Source: Halioglobus japonicus (lineage in GTDB: Bacteria; Pseudomonadota; Gammaproteobacteria; Pseudomonadales; Halieaceae). Taken from it: a stretch of DNA of 64,000 bases. The translations under genes and the position numbers were made by a program. Positions 26,834-35,436 of the stretch are shown piece after piece. The notes below the pieces were generated by a model. The model saw only the letters and a program-made list of their open reading frames with translations. It had not been told where the DNA came from and searched no databases. The stretch lies in NCBI GenBank assembly GCA_902705825.1, contig CACSIL010000001.1:18907-82906 (forward strand), read 5' to 3'. How positions within the stretch are numbered: the first letter of the stretch is position 1; every line of letters starts with the position of its first letter.

Positions 26834-27190
26834 CTACCAACCGGTAATCTCTAGGCCCGACCGACCAAGGCCACAGTTACCGTCAGCGTCCTCCACGAGG
26901 GTGTTCGCTGCAGTGGAGTCTGCCACGGTCTGGAACTTGCCCAGACCGCTCTGAAACTCTGGTGAGGCGATGGTTGTGCCGATGATGCCGGAGCGGGTTA
27001 CATAGCTCCAGGCCAACCACAGGTCTGTCCTGGACATACCGCTCACCTCTCTGGAAGCAAGCCCTCCGACCACAAAACCCTTGCAATACTCGGGTGGTTC
27101 CTCCTGCGCGGGGTCCTGCCAGGGCCAGTTTGCGGCTCCCGCACTCGCAGCAGTCATTGTCAGGATAAAAGCGAGAAATATTCTGGTCAT
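26834..27190 (-). CDS. Small exported protein, unrecognised
   Basis: A 118-residue protein with a signal peptide (MTRIFLAFILTMTAASAGAA). The mature part has two cysteines (in EYCKGFVVGG and GNCGLG), so a single disulfide in the periplasm is likely. The YCKGFVVGGLAS segment faintly recalls Rap1a/Tai-type immunity proteins, but there is no effector nearby and I would not assign that. It converges on the SDR gene with a 12-base gap and lies just downstream of the DUF4124 gene on the same strand. Confidence 0.65.
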   Translation of the reverse strand: MTRIFLAFILTMTAASAGAANWPWQDPAQEEPPEYCKGFVVGGLASREVSGMSRTDLWLAWSYVTRSGIIGTTIASPEFQSGLGKFQTVADSTAANTLVEDADGNCGLGRSGLEITGW

Positions 27191-27228
27191 GCTTGAGCCT
27201 CGTGTATAGGAGAGTATGGCGTATCCAC

Positions 27229-27771
27229 CTAGCGGCGCAGGGGATGATTTTTTTCGCGCTGAATATGAGAGTCGTTGGCTTCACGTATGATCTGGGTATC
27301 GGCCTCGTCGGCCACTTCTGGTTCCACAGTGTCAAAGTCCCCGACTTCATCCGGCATCTGTGAATTGGAATCCCCGACTTCGCGCGGCATCTGTGAGTTG
27401 GAATCACCCACTTCCCGGGGAGCGTCCGGGTCCATTCTCTCAAAGGCCCGCTCCCGTTGCAGATAGTCGTCGTAGACATCGTCTTCGTCGTTGTTGCTGT
27501 CGTTGACGATAACCGTGCGGTTTTCGGGTTCTGGAGCCTGCTCCTGCTCCTGGGCAACCGGTTGTGGCGCTGATACCTGCTCACGCATCTCTGTTGGTGC
27601 ATCGATGATATTGGTTTGCTGGAGGTCGATTGCCGCTGCATTGGGTCCGGGCGGTGAATCGGTAAACTCCGGGTTGCCCTGCGCGTCTGTTGTTTCGTAG
27701 ATCTCAGCCCATGTCGCACTATGGAAAGCCAGTGCCGACAGGCAGATTGAGAGAGTCTTCAGATGTCGCAT
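27229..27771 (-). CDS. DUF4124-type exported protein with acidic repeats
   Basis: A 180-residue exported protein. The ATG at 27771 gives a signal peptide (MRHLKTLSICLSALAFHSATWA). It is followed by the DUF4124 motif EIYETTDAQGNPEFTDSPP, found near the N-terminus of many gammaproteobacterial envelope proteins. The remainder is polar and acidic, rich in E, Q and D. It includes 11-residue repeats of the form REVGDSNSQMP encoded by 33-base direct repeats. The tail is probably disordered. Function unknown; the gene precedes the small exported protein by 38 bases. Confidence 0.78.
   Translation of the reverse strand: MRHLKTLSICLSALAFHSATWAEIYETTDAQGNPEFTDSPPGPNAAAIDLQQTNIIDAPTEMREQVSAPQPVAQEQEQAPEPENRTVIVNDSNNDEDDVYDDYLQRERAFERMDPDAPREVGDSNSQMPREVGDSNSQMPDEVGDFDTVEPEVADEADTQIIREANDSHIQREKNHPLRR
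27339..27420. repeat. 33-base in-frame tandem repeat, 2.5 copies
   Basis: Two full units (27339-27371 and 27372-27404) and part of a third encode REVGDSNSQMP-like peptides in the DUF4124 protein. The first two units differ at only a few bases. This looks like recent slippage or unequal exchange. Confidence 0.75.
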
Positions 27772-27868
27772 GTTCGTTTCCCAGCGAAGGTTATTTACAC
27801 AGATCATAGTGGATTTTATCGCGGCGCGACAGCGCGTGGCGATGTTAGGGCGGCGCGTCCCCAGAGGG

Positions 27869-28726
27869 CTAGTCCCCCTCTTCAGCTTCCCGCAGCCGCT
27901 CCAGCCGACTTTCTTCTTCGGCCAGTGCGGCTTTGATCTCCAGCATCACACTGTCGACATCTGCTGAATGCGTGTCCACCTCGAACTGCCCCGTCAGTTT
28001 CAGATCGGGGTGTAGCTCGCCGTCCTCGTAAAGCGCCCACATTTCCTCTGCGTAATGACTGTCGCGTAATTCCGGCGCGAACAGGCCGTAGTAGTCGGAC
28101 ATATTCTTAACATCCCGCTCCAGCATGCTGCGGGCGTTATTGTTTGCGGCGGCATCAACCGCCTGCGGGAGATCGATAATGACAGGCCCGTTTTCGTCCA
28201 CCAACACATTGAACTCGGACAGGTCACCGTGCACCAGGCCTGCGCAGAGCATGCACATTACGTAATGCATCATCAGGGCGTGGTCCTCGCGCGCCTGTTC
28301 TGCAGACATGGAGACTTCGTTCAGCCTTGGTGCGACATCGCCATTTTCATCGGTAATCAGCTCCATCAACAGGACGCCATCGAAGCATCCATAGGGCTCA
28401 GGCACGCGCACCCCTGCTCTGGCCAGGCGATACAGCGCGTCCACTTCGGCGTTCTGCCAGGTGTCTTCCTGTTGCTTACGGCCGAACTTGGAGCCTTTCT
28501 CTATCGCCCTCGCGCGCCGGCTGTTGCGGACTTTCCGACCCTCGGTATATTGCGCCGCTTTCTTGAAGCTGCGTTTGATGGCGTCCTTGTATATCTTGGC
28601 GCAGCGCACTTTGGAGCCGCAGCGCACAATGAAGACGTCGGCCTCTTTGCCGCTCATCAACGGGCGAATGACCTCATCTACCAGGCCGTCTTCTACCAAT
28701 GGTTGCAGGCGCTTGGGGATTTTCAC
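27869..28726 (-). CDS. RIO1-like serine protein kinase (PA4780-like)
   Basis: A 285-residue RIO-family atypical kinase. It has SGKEADVFIVRCGSKVRCAKIYKD (nucleotide loop and catalytic Lys), a basic RRARAIEKGSKFGRKQQ linker typical of this bacterial group, LVHGDLSEFNVLVDENG (catalytic loop with Asp and Asn) and VIIDLPQAVD, where Asp replaces the DFG aspartate. The pattern matches the group annotated after Pseudomonas PA4780. In archaea and eukaryotes RIO kinases act in ribosome maturation; the bacterial target is not known. The acidic C-terminal 50 residues are probably a flexible tail. Confidence 0.88.
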   Translation of the reverse strand: MKIPKRLQPLVEDGLVDEVIRPLMSGKEADVFIVRCGSKVRCAKIYKDAIKRSFKKAAQYTEGRKVRNSRRARAIEKGSKFGRKQQEDTWQNAEVDALYRLARAGVRVPEPYGCFDGVLLMELITDENGDVAPRLNEVSMSAEQAREDHALMMHYVMCMLCAGLVHGDLSEFNVLVDENGPVIIDLPQAVDAAANNNARSMLERDVKNMSDYYGLFAPELRDSHYAEEMWALYEDGELHPDLKLTGQFEVDTHSADVDSVMLEIKAALAEEESRLERLREAEEGD

Positions 28727-29093
28727 TGCGTGTTCATCTCAAAGGTGGAGGTTGGCTGGCTGATAGTCGTTGTCCTGAATGTAAGTATACGCTGCATTGC
28801 CTGGCTATTCTGACACGTCTTTTCCCGTGGTTCAGCAATAAAAAAGGGTATCCTTGGTGCAGAGCCGGGCTTGTATTTCTCGCCCGGCGGCATACCAGCC
28901 GCCATGTGCGCGCCGCGTTCCGGCAATGTTTGTGCCCCGTGCACCACGCTTGTACTTGTACGGAAAACCGCTATCGCTTACGGTTGGCGTCTGAGTATCG
29001 ACTATGCCCCGGGGATGTTGCCGGAGAGAGGGAAGTTCAGGTGCGGGCACATGATATGCTCGCGCTGGTGCCATTTAAGTCAGGAAAAAATCT
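28727..29093. other. Intergenic region with a small hairpin
   Basis: This 367-base stretch separates the minus-strand RIO kinase gene from the plus-strand DUF2237 gene and must hold both promoters. Open frames here have poor composition and no ribosome sites. The only structure I see is a 7-bp GC-rich stem (GCCGGGC at 28864-28870 with GCCCGGC at 28882-28888, 11-base loop). I recognise no RNA family or promoter. Confidence 0.5.
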
Positions 29094-29480
29094 GTGCAAA
29101 CGATCACGATTGATAAGCCTCTGAATGTATTTGGAGAAGCCCTGTTGTCTTGCAGTGAGGATCCGCTCACCGGGTTTCTCCGCGATGGCTGCTGTAATAC
29201 CAACGATCAGGATGTCGGGTCTCATACGGTATGTATCCAGGTCAGTGAGGCGTTTTTGCAGTACTCCCGCTTTGCCGGTAATGATCTGAGCACGCCTATG
29301 CCCGAGTACGGCTTTCCGGGGCTGAAACCCGGAGACCGTTGGTGTCTTTGTGCGTCGCGCTGGTTGCAGGCACATGAACAGAATATGGCGCCGAAGGTGT
29401 TTCTAACGCGCACCCATATTCGAGCACTTGAAACAGTGCCAATTGAAGTGCTGCGCAAGTATGCGGCCGACCTGAACTGA
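29094..29480 (+). CDS. DUF2237 family protein
   Basis: A 128-residue protein matching DUF2237: it begins with KPLNVFGEALLSCS, continues with TGFLRDGCCNTNDQDVGSH and contains PGDRWCLCASRW. The conserved cysteines (GCC, WCLC) may bind a metal or form a redox pair; neither is established. The start is GTG at 29094, with AGGAAA just upstream. No membrane segment is present. It may be co-transcribed with the esterase 50 bases downstream. Confidence 0.85.
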   Translation: MQTITIDKPLNVFGEALLSCSEDPLTGFLRDGCCNTNDQDVGSHTVCIQVSEAFLQYSRFAGNDLSTPMPEYGFPGLKPGDRWCLCASRWLQAHEQNMAPKVFLTRTHIRALETVPIEVLRKYAADLN

Positions 29481-29530
29481 TTCACGCCCACAGTCCGCGT
29501 CCGTGTTGGGCGCGCGAATAGGAGACATTT

Positions 29531-30202
29531 ATGCTGGCAGCTCCCCTTCCCACAGTGGAACTGAACCCCGGGGTTACTCCCGTCGCTGTGGTGATCTGGT
29601 TGCATGGGCTGGGCGCAGATGGCCATGATTTCGAGCCGATTGTCCCTGAACTTCGCCTGCCGGAGAGCCTGCCGGTACGTTTCGTCTTCCCGCATGCGCC
29701 CGAGATTGCGGTAACAGCCTTTGGTGGGCAGCGCGCGCGTGCGTGGTTCGATTTCAATCCCTCGGGCGGTGCCGACCTGCCGGGGATAAAAAAATCCGTG
29801 TCCCGGATACACGATCTAATCCAGAATGAGATCGACAGCGGCGTACCCGCCGAACGTATCGTGTTAGCCGGGTTCTCTCAAGGTGGTGTCATGGCCCTAC
29901 AGGTAGGGCTCTATTACCCGAAAAAACTGGCCGGTATTCTGGCGCTGTCGACATTCCTGGCCGAGGGCGAAAATCTGGCTGCCAACAAGTCTGAGGCCAA
30001 CGAAGATATACCCATTTTTATGTGCCACGGCCAGCAGGATGCGGTATTGCCGATCTCGCTGGGCAAGTCCTCCTCGCAGAGCCTCGAAAGTGCCGGCTAT
30101 ACGGTTCAGTGGCACGAGTATCCGATGGGTCACGAGGTGTGTCTGGAAGAAATACAGGATATAAGCAAGTGGCTGCAGAGTGTTCTGCGCCCGTCTGAAT
30201 AG
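29531..30202 (+). CDS. Carboxylesterase/phospholipase-type alpha/beta hydrolase
   Basis: A 223-residue cytoplasmic esterase of the carboxylesterase 2/lysophospholipase family (like Pseudomonas EstB). Motifs: IWLHGLGADGHDFEP (oxyanion region), LAGFSQGGVMAL (nucleophile Ser), CHGQQDAVLP (Asp) and PMGHEVCLEE (His). These enzymes cleave short-chain esters and lysophospholipids, and eukaryotic relatives depalmitoylate proteins. The start ATG at 29531 follows an AGGAG site at 29519-29523. A DoxX-like gene follows after 57 bases. Confidence 0.88.
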   Translation: MLAAPLPTVELNPGVTPVAVVIWLHGLGADGHDFEPIVPELRLPESLPVRFVFPHAPEIAVTAFGGQRARAWFDFNPSGGADLPGIKKSVSRIHDLIQNEIDSGVPAERIVLAGFSQGGVMALQVGLYYPKKLAGILALSTFLAEGENLAANKSEANEDIPIFMCHGQQDAVLPISLGKSSSQSLESAGYTVQWHEYPMGHEVCLEEIQDISKWLQSVLRPSE

Positions 30203-30259
30203 CCATTCACGCAGTGCGTTGTTCGCCCACACCGGTGGCGCGGATCTCGAGGAGTTCAC

Positions 30260-30655
30260 ATGGTTACATTAAAAAACCTGGGCCTGGCGGTGGTGTTTTT
30301 CTGGTTCATGGGGGGTGGCATTGCCCATTTTACCCATACAGAATTCTTCGCTTCGATCATGCCTCCCTATATTGGCTATCACACTGAAATTGTTTATATC
30401 AGCGGGGTGTTTGAGATACTCGGTGCAATCGGTATTCTCCTTCCGGCGCTGCGCCAGTGGGCGGGCAACGGGCTGTTGCTACTGGTCGTGTGTGTCTCGC
30501 CGGCGAATATTCACATGTGGTTAAACGCCAATCTTTTCCCCGACGTTTCCCCGGTATTTCTCAGCGTTCGCCTGGTGGTTCAGGTTTTGCTGTTGCTGTT
30601 GATCTGGTGGTGTACCCGACAGCCCGTGCGCGGCGCCGCCGCGACAGCCGTCTGA
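30260..30655 (+). CDS. DoxX-like membrane protein
   Basis: A 131-residue protein with four predicted transmembrane helices. It has the DoxX-type features GGIAHFTHTEFFASIMP in the first loop and GVFEILGAIGILLP in helix 2. The family includes quinone-linked and thiosulfate-related subunits, but most small members are of unknown function. It has its own ribosome site GAGGAG and shares strand with the esterase. It converges on nitronate monooxygenase with a 39-base gap. Confidence 0.78.
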   Translation: MVTLKNLGLAVVFFWFMGGGIAHFTHTEFFASIMPPYIGYHTEIVYISGVFEILGAIGILLPALRQWAGNGLLLLVVCVSPANIHMWLNANLFPDVSPVFLSVRLVVQVLLLLLIWWCTRQPVRGAAATAV

Positions 30656-30694
30656 TACAGCGCCGTGTCTGCAGTATCATGTCGCACACTGGTG

Positions 30695-31756
30695 TTAGCG
30701 TGCTGCGCTTAGCTTCTGAAGTAATTCGGCAGCGGGTATCTCCTGGCATCCTGTCGCGTTCTGGCCGCTCCACAATGGTGTGAAATCGTCGTTGCCATTG
30801 GGCTCCGCAGCGGCGCGCAGCAGTGACACAGGGCCTGCGGCCGAAGGAAACGGACTTACCGTGTCAGCCATTGGGCCGACCTCACGCACCAGTCGGTTGA
30901 CGATGCTGCGCGCGGGCTTTCCCGTGAATACGTTGGTCAATGCTGTGTGATGTACTGCTTCACTCTTCAGTGCCGCTCTGTGCAGGGCGCTGGTTTTCGC
31001 TTCCGGACACAGTAGAAAAGTCGTTCCGATTTGCACGCCGGCCGACCCCAGCATCATTGCGGCGGCGACCCCTTCGGCGCTGGCGATTCCGCCGGCTGCG
31101 ATGACCGGTACAGACACCGCCGCGCAGACGCGTGGCACGAATGCCATGGTACCCGTTTGTGTGGTCATATCCTGAGTGAGAAAAGAGCCGCGATGGCCGC
31201 CGGCCTCGACGCCCTGCGCAATGACGATATCAACGCCGTTGTCCTCCAGCCAGCGGGCTTCCTCAACCGTCGTGGCAGAGGACAATATGCGTGCTCCCCA
31301 GGATTTCAGTTGCTGCAGCTGCGCGGGTTCTGGCAACCCAAAGTGGAAACTCACCACAGCCGGTTTGAATTGCTCCAGCACTTCCAGGGCCTGATCACCA
31401 AATGGCTCCCGCGATGCGCCCGGGCCTTCACCCGGCGCTTCGATATTCAGTTCCTGAAAATAGGGCGACAGGCTCTCGAACCAGCTCCGTGTTTGCAGCG
31501 GGCTGACAGTCGCCGGTTTGTGGCAGAAAAAATTAACATTGAACGGCTTGTCGGTCAGTGCGGTAAGGCGCTGTAACTCGTCTTTTAGCGCGGAGGGATT
31601 GAGCATGGCACACGGTAGTGACCCAAGCCCGCCCGCATTGGATATGGCAGCGGCCAATTCGGCACCCTGCACCCCCGCCATCGGGGCCTGAATAATGGGC
31701 ACCTCGATGTTCAGCCGTTGCTGTAGTGTTGCCTTGTCAGAATGCTTTATACCCAT
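30695..31756 (-). CDS. Nitronate monooxygenase
   Basis: A 353-residue FMN-dependent TIM barrel of the 2-nitropropane dioxygenase/nitronate monooxygenase family. It begins with VPIIQAPMAGVQGAELAAAI, then FNVNFFCHK, and has AQGVEAGGHRGSF (with the conserved His), VIAAGGIASAEGVAAAMMLG and SAGVQIGTTFLLCPE, which bind the FMN phosphate. It oxidises alkyl nitronates such as propionate-3-nitronate, protecting central metabolism. Class I-type motifs appear present, but the exact class was not checked. It is followed on the same strand by no close gene. Confidence 0.87.
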   Translation of the reverse strand: MGIKHSDKATLQQRLNIEVPIIQAPMAGVQGAELAAAISNAGGLGSLPCAMLNPSALKDELQRLTALTDKPFNVNFFCHKPATVSPLQTRSWFESLSPYFQELNIEAPGEGPGASREPFGDQALEVLEQFKPAVVSFHFGLPEPAQLQQLKSWGARILSSATTVEEARWLEDNGVDIVIAQGVEAGGHRGSFLTQDMTTQTGTMAFVPRVCAAVSVPVIAAGGIASAEGVAAAMMLGSAGVQIGTTFLLCPEAKTSALHRAALKSEAVHHTALTNVFTGKPARSIVNRLVREVGPMADTVSPFPSAAGPVSLLRAAAEPNGNDDFTPLWSGQNATGCQEIPAAELLQKLSAAR

Positions 31757-31812
31757 TCAGGATTCTCCATCGAGGCTCGGTGCAGCCTGGTCCGCACCTG
31801 GTGCAGGATAGC

Positions 31813-32709
31813 TTACGCCGGGCAAATTGATTGTATATAGCGCCGTATGGCGGACCAGGCCGCGAAGGCTTCGGGTACGTCGGCCGTTACCAGACCGTGC
31901 CAGCCCTGTACCATTGCCGGCCAACTTTCCACGGTAACCGCCACCCCGGCGCGCAGTGCATTGGCCCCGAGGGCAATAGCGCCTTCGCGCACCGTATCAA
32001 ACTGTCCAATCTGTAGATACATAGGGGGCAGATCGCGCAAATCTGCGTAGGCGCAAGAGACCAGGGGGTCTTCCAGTGGCAGTTTGCCGCCGAGATAGTC
32101 ACGGCCTCGATTGCGCACCCACTCAGGTGTCAGGAAGGGGTCATTACCGGGGGCCACTGAACCGGATACCGAGAGGTCGAACCAGCCAGTCAGAGAGATG
32201 AAACAGGCGGGCAGCGGCAGGCCTTCATCGCGCAGCCGCACAAGCAATCCCAGCGCCAGACTGCCGCCACAGGATTCGCCCATGAAAACAATGCGGGACG
32301 GCTCGGCCCCGGAGTCCAGCAAACCGCGGTAGGCGTGATAGCAGTCATCAGCAGCGGCGGGATACGGGTGTTCCGGCGCGAGCCTGTAGTCGGGCATAAC
32401 GACCCGGCAGCCCGTTTGTCGCGCGATGATTTCAGCGTAAAAATGGTATTCGTCGAGCCCGGTGGAAACAAAGGCGCCGCCGTGACAGTGAAAGGCTGTT
32501 ACGGTATTCGCCGCGCCTTTGAGCGTGTAATCGCCACAGCGCACACCGCCGTAGTCATTTATAACCACCGGAAAATCTTCGGAGACAGGGTGTCCGTGAA
32601 AGGGCGCAAACATCGCGCGAACCGCATTGAAGTCAGCCGCAGGATCGGCAAATTCCGGCGGGATAAGCGCAATGATATTCTGTAATTCCTTGCTCTGCAC
32701 TGAACTCAC
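31813..32709 (-). CDS. Alpha/beta hydrolase, hormone-sensitive-lipase type
   Basis: A 298-residue cytoplasmic esterase of the HSL family. It has FHCHGGAFVSTG (HGGG-type oxyanion hole, here HGGA), the block MPDYRLAPEHPYPAA, nucleophile elbow GESCGGSLAL (usually GDSAGG), IGQFDTVREG (Asp) and QGWHGL (His). The changed elbow still keeps Ser. HSL enzymes prefer short-chain acyl esters. It lies 56 bases upstream of nitronate monooxygenase on the same strand, so the two may be co-transcribed. Divergent from the MFS gene. Confidence 0.85.
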   Translation of the reverse strand: MSSVQSKELQNIIALIPPEFADPAADFNAVRAMFAPFHGHPVSEDFPVVINDYGGVRCGDYTLKGAANTVTAFHCHGGAFVSTGLDEYHFYAEIIARQTGCRVVMPDYRLAPEHPYPAAADDCYHAYRGLLDSGAEPSRIVFMGESCGGSLALGLLVRLRDEGLPLPACFISLTGWFDLSVSGSVAPGNDPFLTPEWVRNRGRDYLGGKLPLEDPLVSCAYADLRDLPPMYLQIGQFDTVREGAIALGANALRAGVAVTVESWPAMVQGWHGLVTADVPEAFAAWSAIRRYIQSICPA

Positions 32710-32844
32710 CCACCCACTGTCATTGTGTTACACCGCGAGGGTTTTTGCTGCATCTACCCATCCAGCTTCCCCAGTGAGGTAAGATTAGCGCACTCGACTT
32801 GATGTAACTACAGAATAACGGCATCTCCAGTCCATTGAGGGTAC

Positions 32845-34065
32845 ATGTTTCGACTCTTTTTTCCACCCGCAGGGTTGGCCTCAGCTGACAAGAAGCTGTT
32901 GCTCTTGCTCGGTGTCGCTTTTTTCGTAGGCAACTACGATATGTCCGTGTTCAGCCTCGCCCTGCCAAATATACAGGCCAGTTTTAACATCGCCGAGGAA
33001 GAACTGGGCAGCGTGATGGCCGTCGCCAGACTGGGCGCACTGCCCGCGGTAGTGCTGGCACTTATGTCAGATCGCATTGGCCGCCGCCGTCTGCTGATGG
33101 TGACGCTATTGGGGCTTTCCATCACAACCGGCGCCACGGGGTTTGCGCGTACTGCCGAGGAGTTCGCGGCCATCCAGTTCTGTGCACGCGCTTTTGCGAC
33201 TGCCGAAGAAATTATCGCAGTCATTTATGTGCTGGAAATGCTGCCAGCCCGGCATCGTGGTTGGGGCGTAGGTTTTCTCGCTGCTATGGGCGGACTGGGC
33301 TCCGGTTTCGCGGCCTTTCTATATGCGCTGGTAGATTATTTGCCCGGAGGTTGGCGTGCCCTGTACGTGACTGCGGCGCTGCCTATTATGTATCTGGCCT
33401 GGTTGCGCCGCATGATCCCCGAATCGGGGATGTTCGATCGCCACGCCGCCAGTAGTGATTCATCATCGCTATGGCAGCCATTCAGGGACATCTGGCGCCA
33501 TCACCGGCGCGAAATGACGGCCACCGCCCTCATTGCCTCGGCGTTCTGGTTTCAGCTGGCTGCTACCCTCTACTTTATGTCGAAGTACTTGCAGGATACC
33601 CGCCATTTTGAGCCGCAGGAGGTCAGCCTGATGTTTATCGTCGCCGGCTCAATTGCCATTCTTGGCAATACTGTGGCGGGGCGAATATCAGATTCCATCG
33701 GGCGTAGGCCGACGTTAGTCGCAATGATACTTTTGCATTGCGTGGCAACAATCACCTTCTACAACACCGGTGGCGCGCTGCTGGCAGTCGCGTGGATTGC
33801 TGCGCTGTTCGGATACTTTGCTGTTGAAGTGATGGTCAATGCAATGAGCGGAGAGCTGTTTCCGACCGGGTGCCGTTCAACAGCCTCCACGCTGCGCTCG
33901 GTCTGCGCGATGTTTGCCGCGGTGGCGGGGTTGGCCGCAGAGGGCCTCCTCTATAGCGCGCTGGGTAGTCACTCTGCTGCGATTTCGATATTGAGTCTCA
34001 GTTCGCTGTGTGCGATCCCGGTCGTCCTGCTGCTGCGGGAGACATCGGGGACTGAGCTGCGCTAG
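32845..34065 (+). CDS. MFS transporter
   Basis: A 406-residue carrier with twelve hydrophobic segments. The motif-A loop SDRIGRRRLLM lies between helices 2 and 3, with a second copy, GRISDSIGRRPT, in the C-terminal half. Helix 1 contains NYDMSVFSLALP, as in metabolite:proton symporters for organic acids or sugars. Length is normal for the superfamily. Direction and substrate cannot be told. It is divergent from the HSL-type esterase with 135 bases between starts. Confidence 0.85.
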   Translation: MFRLFFPPAGLASADKKLLLLLGVAFFVGNYDMSVFSLALPNIQASFNIAEEELGSVMAVARLGALPAVVLALMSDRIGRRRLLMVTLLGLSITTGATGFARTAEEFAAIQFCARAFATAEEIIAVIYVLEMLPARHRGWGVGFLAAMGGLGSGFAAFLYALVDYLPGGWRALYVTAALPIMYLAWLRRMIPESGMFDRHAASSDSSSLWQPFRDIWRHHRREMTATALIASAFWFQLAATLYFMSKYLQDTRHFEPQEVSLMFIVAGSIAILGNTVAGRISDSIGRRPTLVAMILLHCVATITFYNTGGALLAVAWIAALFGYFAVEVMVNAMSGELFPTGCRSTASTLRSVCAMFAAVAGLAAEGLLYSALGSHSAAISILSLSSLCAIPVVLLLRETSGTELR

Positions 34066-34235
34066 CGGGCGGCCGCTCACCGGGTGCGCTGACAATCTCG
34101 GCAAAATCTCCACATTTTAGGAAAGAGATGTTCATTAGCCTCTTATAGGCGTTTACACTATTGCGCTCTCAGGGGCATGTGCGGTGGTTACTGGTCTTCA
34201 TCATCTTTTCGACAACGATAACTTGAAAGTGAATT

Positions 34236-35084
34236 ATGACAGCCGTCTATATTGGCAAACCCGCTATTAGCGACGTAGCGCTAAACCCGATACGTCGAAT
34301 CGCCATTTTTTCCGCGATGGCGTCGGAGTTGAAGGCCGTGCGGCTATCGCTGGGTATTGCCACAGAGCCGCGCGAGGGCGAGGATTGCTGCACGGGTGCG
34401 TATCAAGGCGTAACTGTGGTCACAGCGGTTACCGGCGAAGGTCTTACTGCGGCGCAGAAGTCAGCAGAGGTCCTGTTTACCCATTTCGGCGGTGCCATCG
34501 ATCACGTTTTCGTTGTCGGGAGAGCCAGTGCCTATGATCTGCGGCACAAAATTGGCGAGGTGATAACACCCGAGGTGGTGGTGGATAGACGCGATGGCAT
34601 CGCGCGTTATCCGATCAATCTGAGTGCTCGATTGCCGCTGGGTGTGATCTACAGCTCGGACAAGCAGAGTTACGACGACGAGTACATCGCCGATTTGAAC
34701 AGTAACAACGTGTCGGTGATTGACAGGAATTCTGGTGCCATCTCTGCAGTGTGCCAGCGCTATGGCTGCCCGATCACCATCGTCCGGGCGGTCAGCGATC
34801 AGGTGGATTTGCGAGCAGATCCTCTCGATATATTTCGCCCACCAGAGGGGCAGGATTATCGGGCCATGGTGCGTTTTGCGTTGCGGCGACCGCGCCGGAT
34901 TGCGTATCTGATCGCCACTGCACTGGGGTTCAGGAAGGCCGTGGCGGCTTCCTCCAGGGAGCTGCTAAACAGTATTGATCGCCTGATACAGCAAGGCAGT
35001 GCACCCAAAAACGCTTTGGCAGTCGGGGGTGTTGCGGGGCCTGAAGCTAAACGCCCATTGCTCGCCGGTGTCGGCGAGCGATAA
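34236..35084 (+). CDS. Nucleoside phosphorylase-superfamily protein
   Basis: A 282-residue protein resembling the MTA/SAH nucleosidase and purine nucleoside phosphorylase superfamily. It has IAIFSAMASELKAVR at the start, then VVTAVTGEGLTAAQKSAEVL, FVVGRASAYDLRHKIGEV and, near residue 165, IDRNSGAISAVCQRYG followed by VRAVSDQVD. The late Ser-Asp in RAVSDQVD matches the nucleoside-binding site of MTA/SAH nucleosidase. The Glu expected before SGAI is replaced by an Arg-Asn context, so the specificity is unclear. The last 60 residues form an extension not found in the short enzymes. Confidence 0.75.
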   Translation: MTAVYIGKPAISDVALNPIRRIAIFSAMASELKAVRLSLGIATEPREGEDCCTGAYQGVTVVTAVTGEGLTAAQKSAEVLFTHFGGAIDHVFVVGRASAYDLRHKIGEVITPEVVVDRRDGIARYPINLSARLPLGVIYSSDKQSYDDEYIADLNSNNVSVIDRNSGAISAVCQRYGCPITIVRAVSDQVDLRADPLDIFRPPEGQDYRAMVRFALRRPRRIAYLIATALGFRKAVAASSRELLNSIDRLIQQGSAPKNALAVGGVAGPEAKRPLLAGVGER

Positions 35085-35130
35085 CCCCCGGCTTACCAAA
35101 CAGTGCGCGACTGCAGCGCCTATATGCCCC

Positions 35131-35436
35131 TCAATATTCCAGAAAGCGTTTGAGTTGCTGCTCGATATGCTTGTTCTGTTTCTCCAGCGCCTCATTCTTT
35201 TGCAACAACTCAATCACCATAGCAACGGCAACCCAGTCGATTTCCAAATCGGAGTGCAAGCGTACCGCCTTCCTCAACCAGTGGACGCTGGTGGTATCGA
35301 AAACCCAGTCGACAACTTCCTGGCCTGCCATCGGGTGTGCAATCCCGTGTTCGACCACTTCCACAATCAGTTGCTGGGAGAATTCCTCGCACTGACACAA
35401 TTCCTCCACAGAAACGCTAAATACCAGTTCGGTCAT
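35131..35436 (-). CDS. cbpM: CbpM, modulator of CbpA
   Basis: A 101-residue protein read from ATG 35436 to 35131. It has an N-terminal MerR-like helical region (VSVEELCQCEEFSQQLIVEVVEHGI) and a C-terminal coiled-coil (LLQKNEALEKQNKHIEQQLKRFL), the layout of the CbpM chaperone-modulator family. In E. coli CbpM binds the J-domain of CbpA and blocks its action with DnaK. The ATG overlaps the cbpA stop by one base (TAATG), so the two are translationally coupled. Confidence 0.88.
   Translation of the reverse strand: MTELVFSVSVEELCQCEEFSQQLIVEVVEHGIAHPMAGQEVVDWVFDTTSVHWLRKAVRLHSDLEIDWVAVAMVIELLQKNEALEKQNKHIEQQLKRFLEY

Noticed and set aside
27339-27420. CRISPR-like direct repeats
   Set aside because: Repeats are contiguous with no spacers, lie in frame in a coding gene, and no cas genes are present.
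26883-27719. 278-residue open frame on the minus strand
   Set aside because: Overlaps the DUF4124 and small exported genes in another frame and is rich in Arg, Thr and Ser with no domain. A shadow frame of GC-rich coding DNA.
28871-29113. 80-residue plus-strand frame in the gap before DUF2237
   Set aside because: Cys/Arg-rich, no ribosome site, overlaps the DUF2237 start. No evidence of coding.
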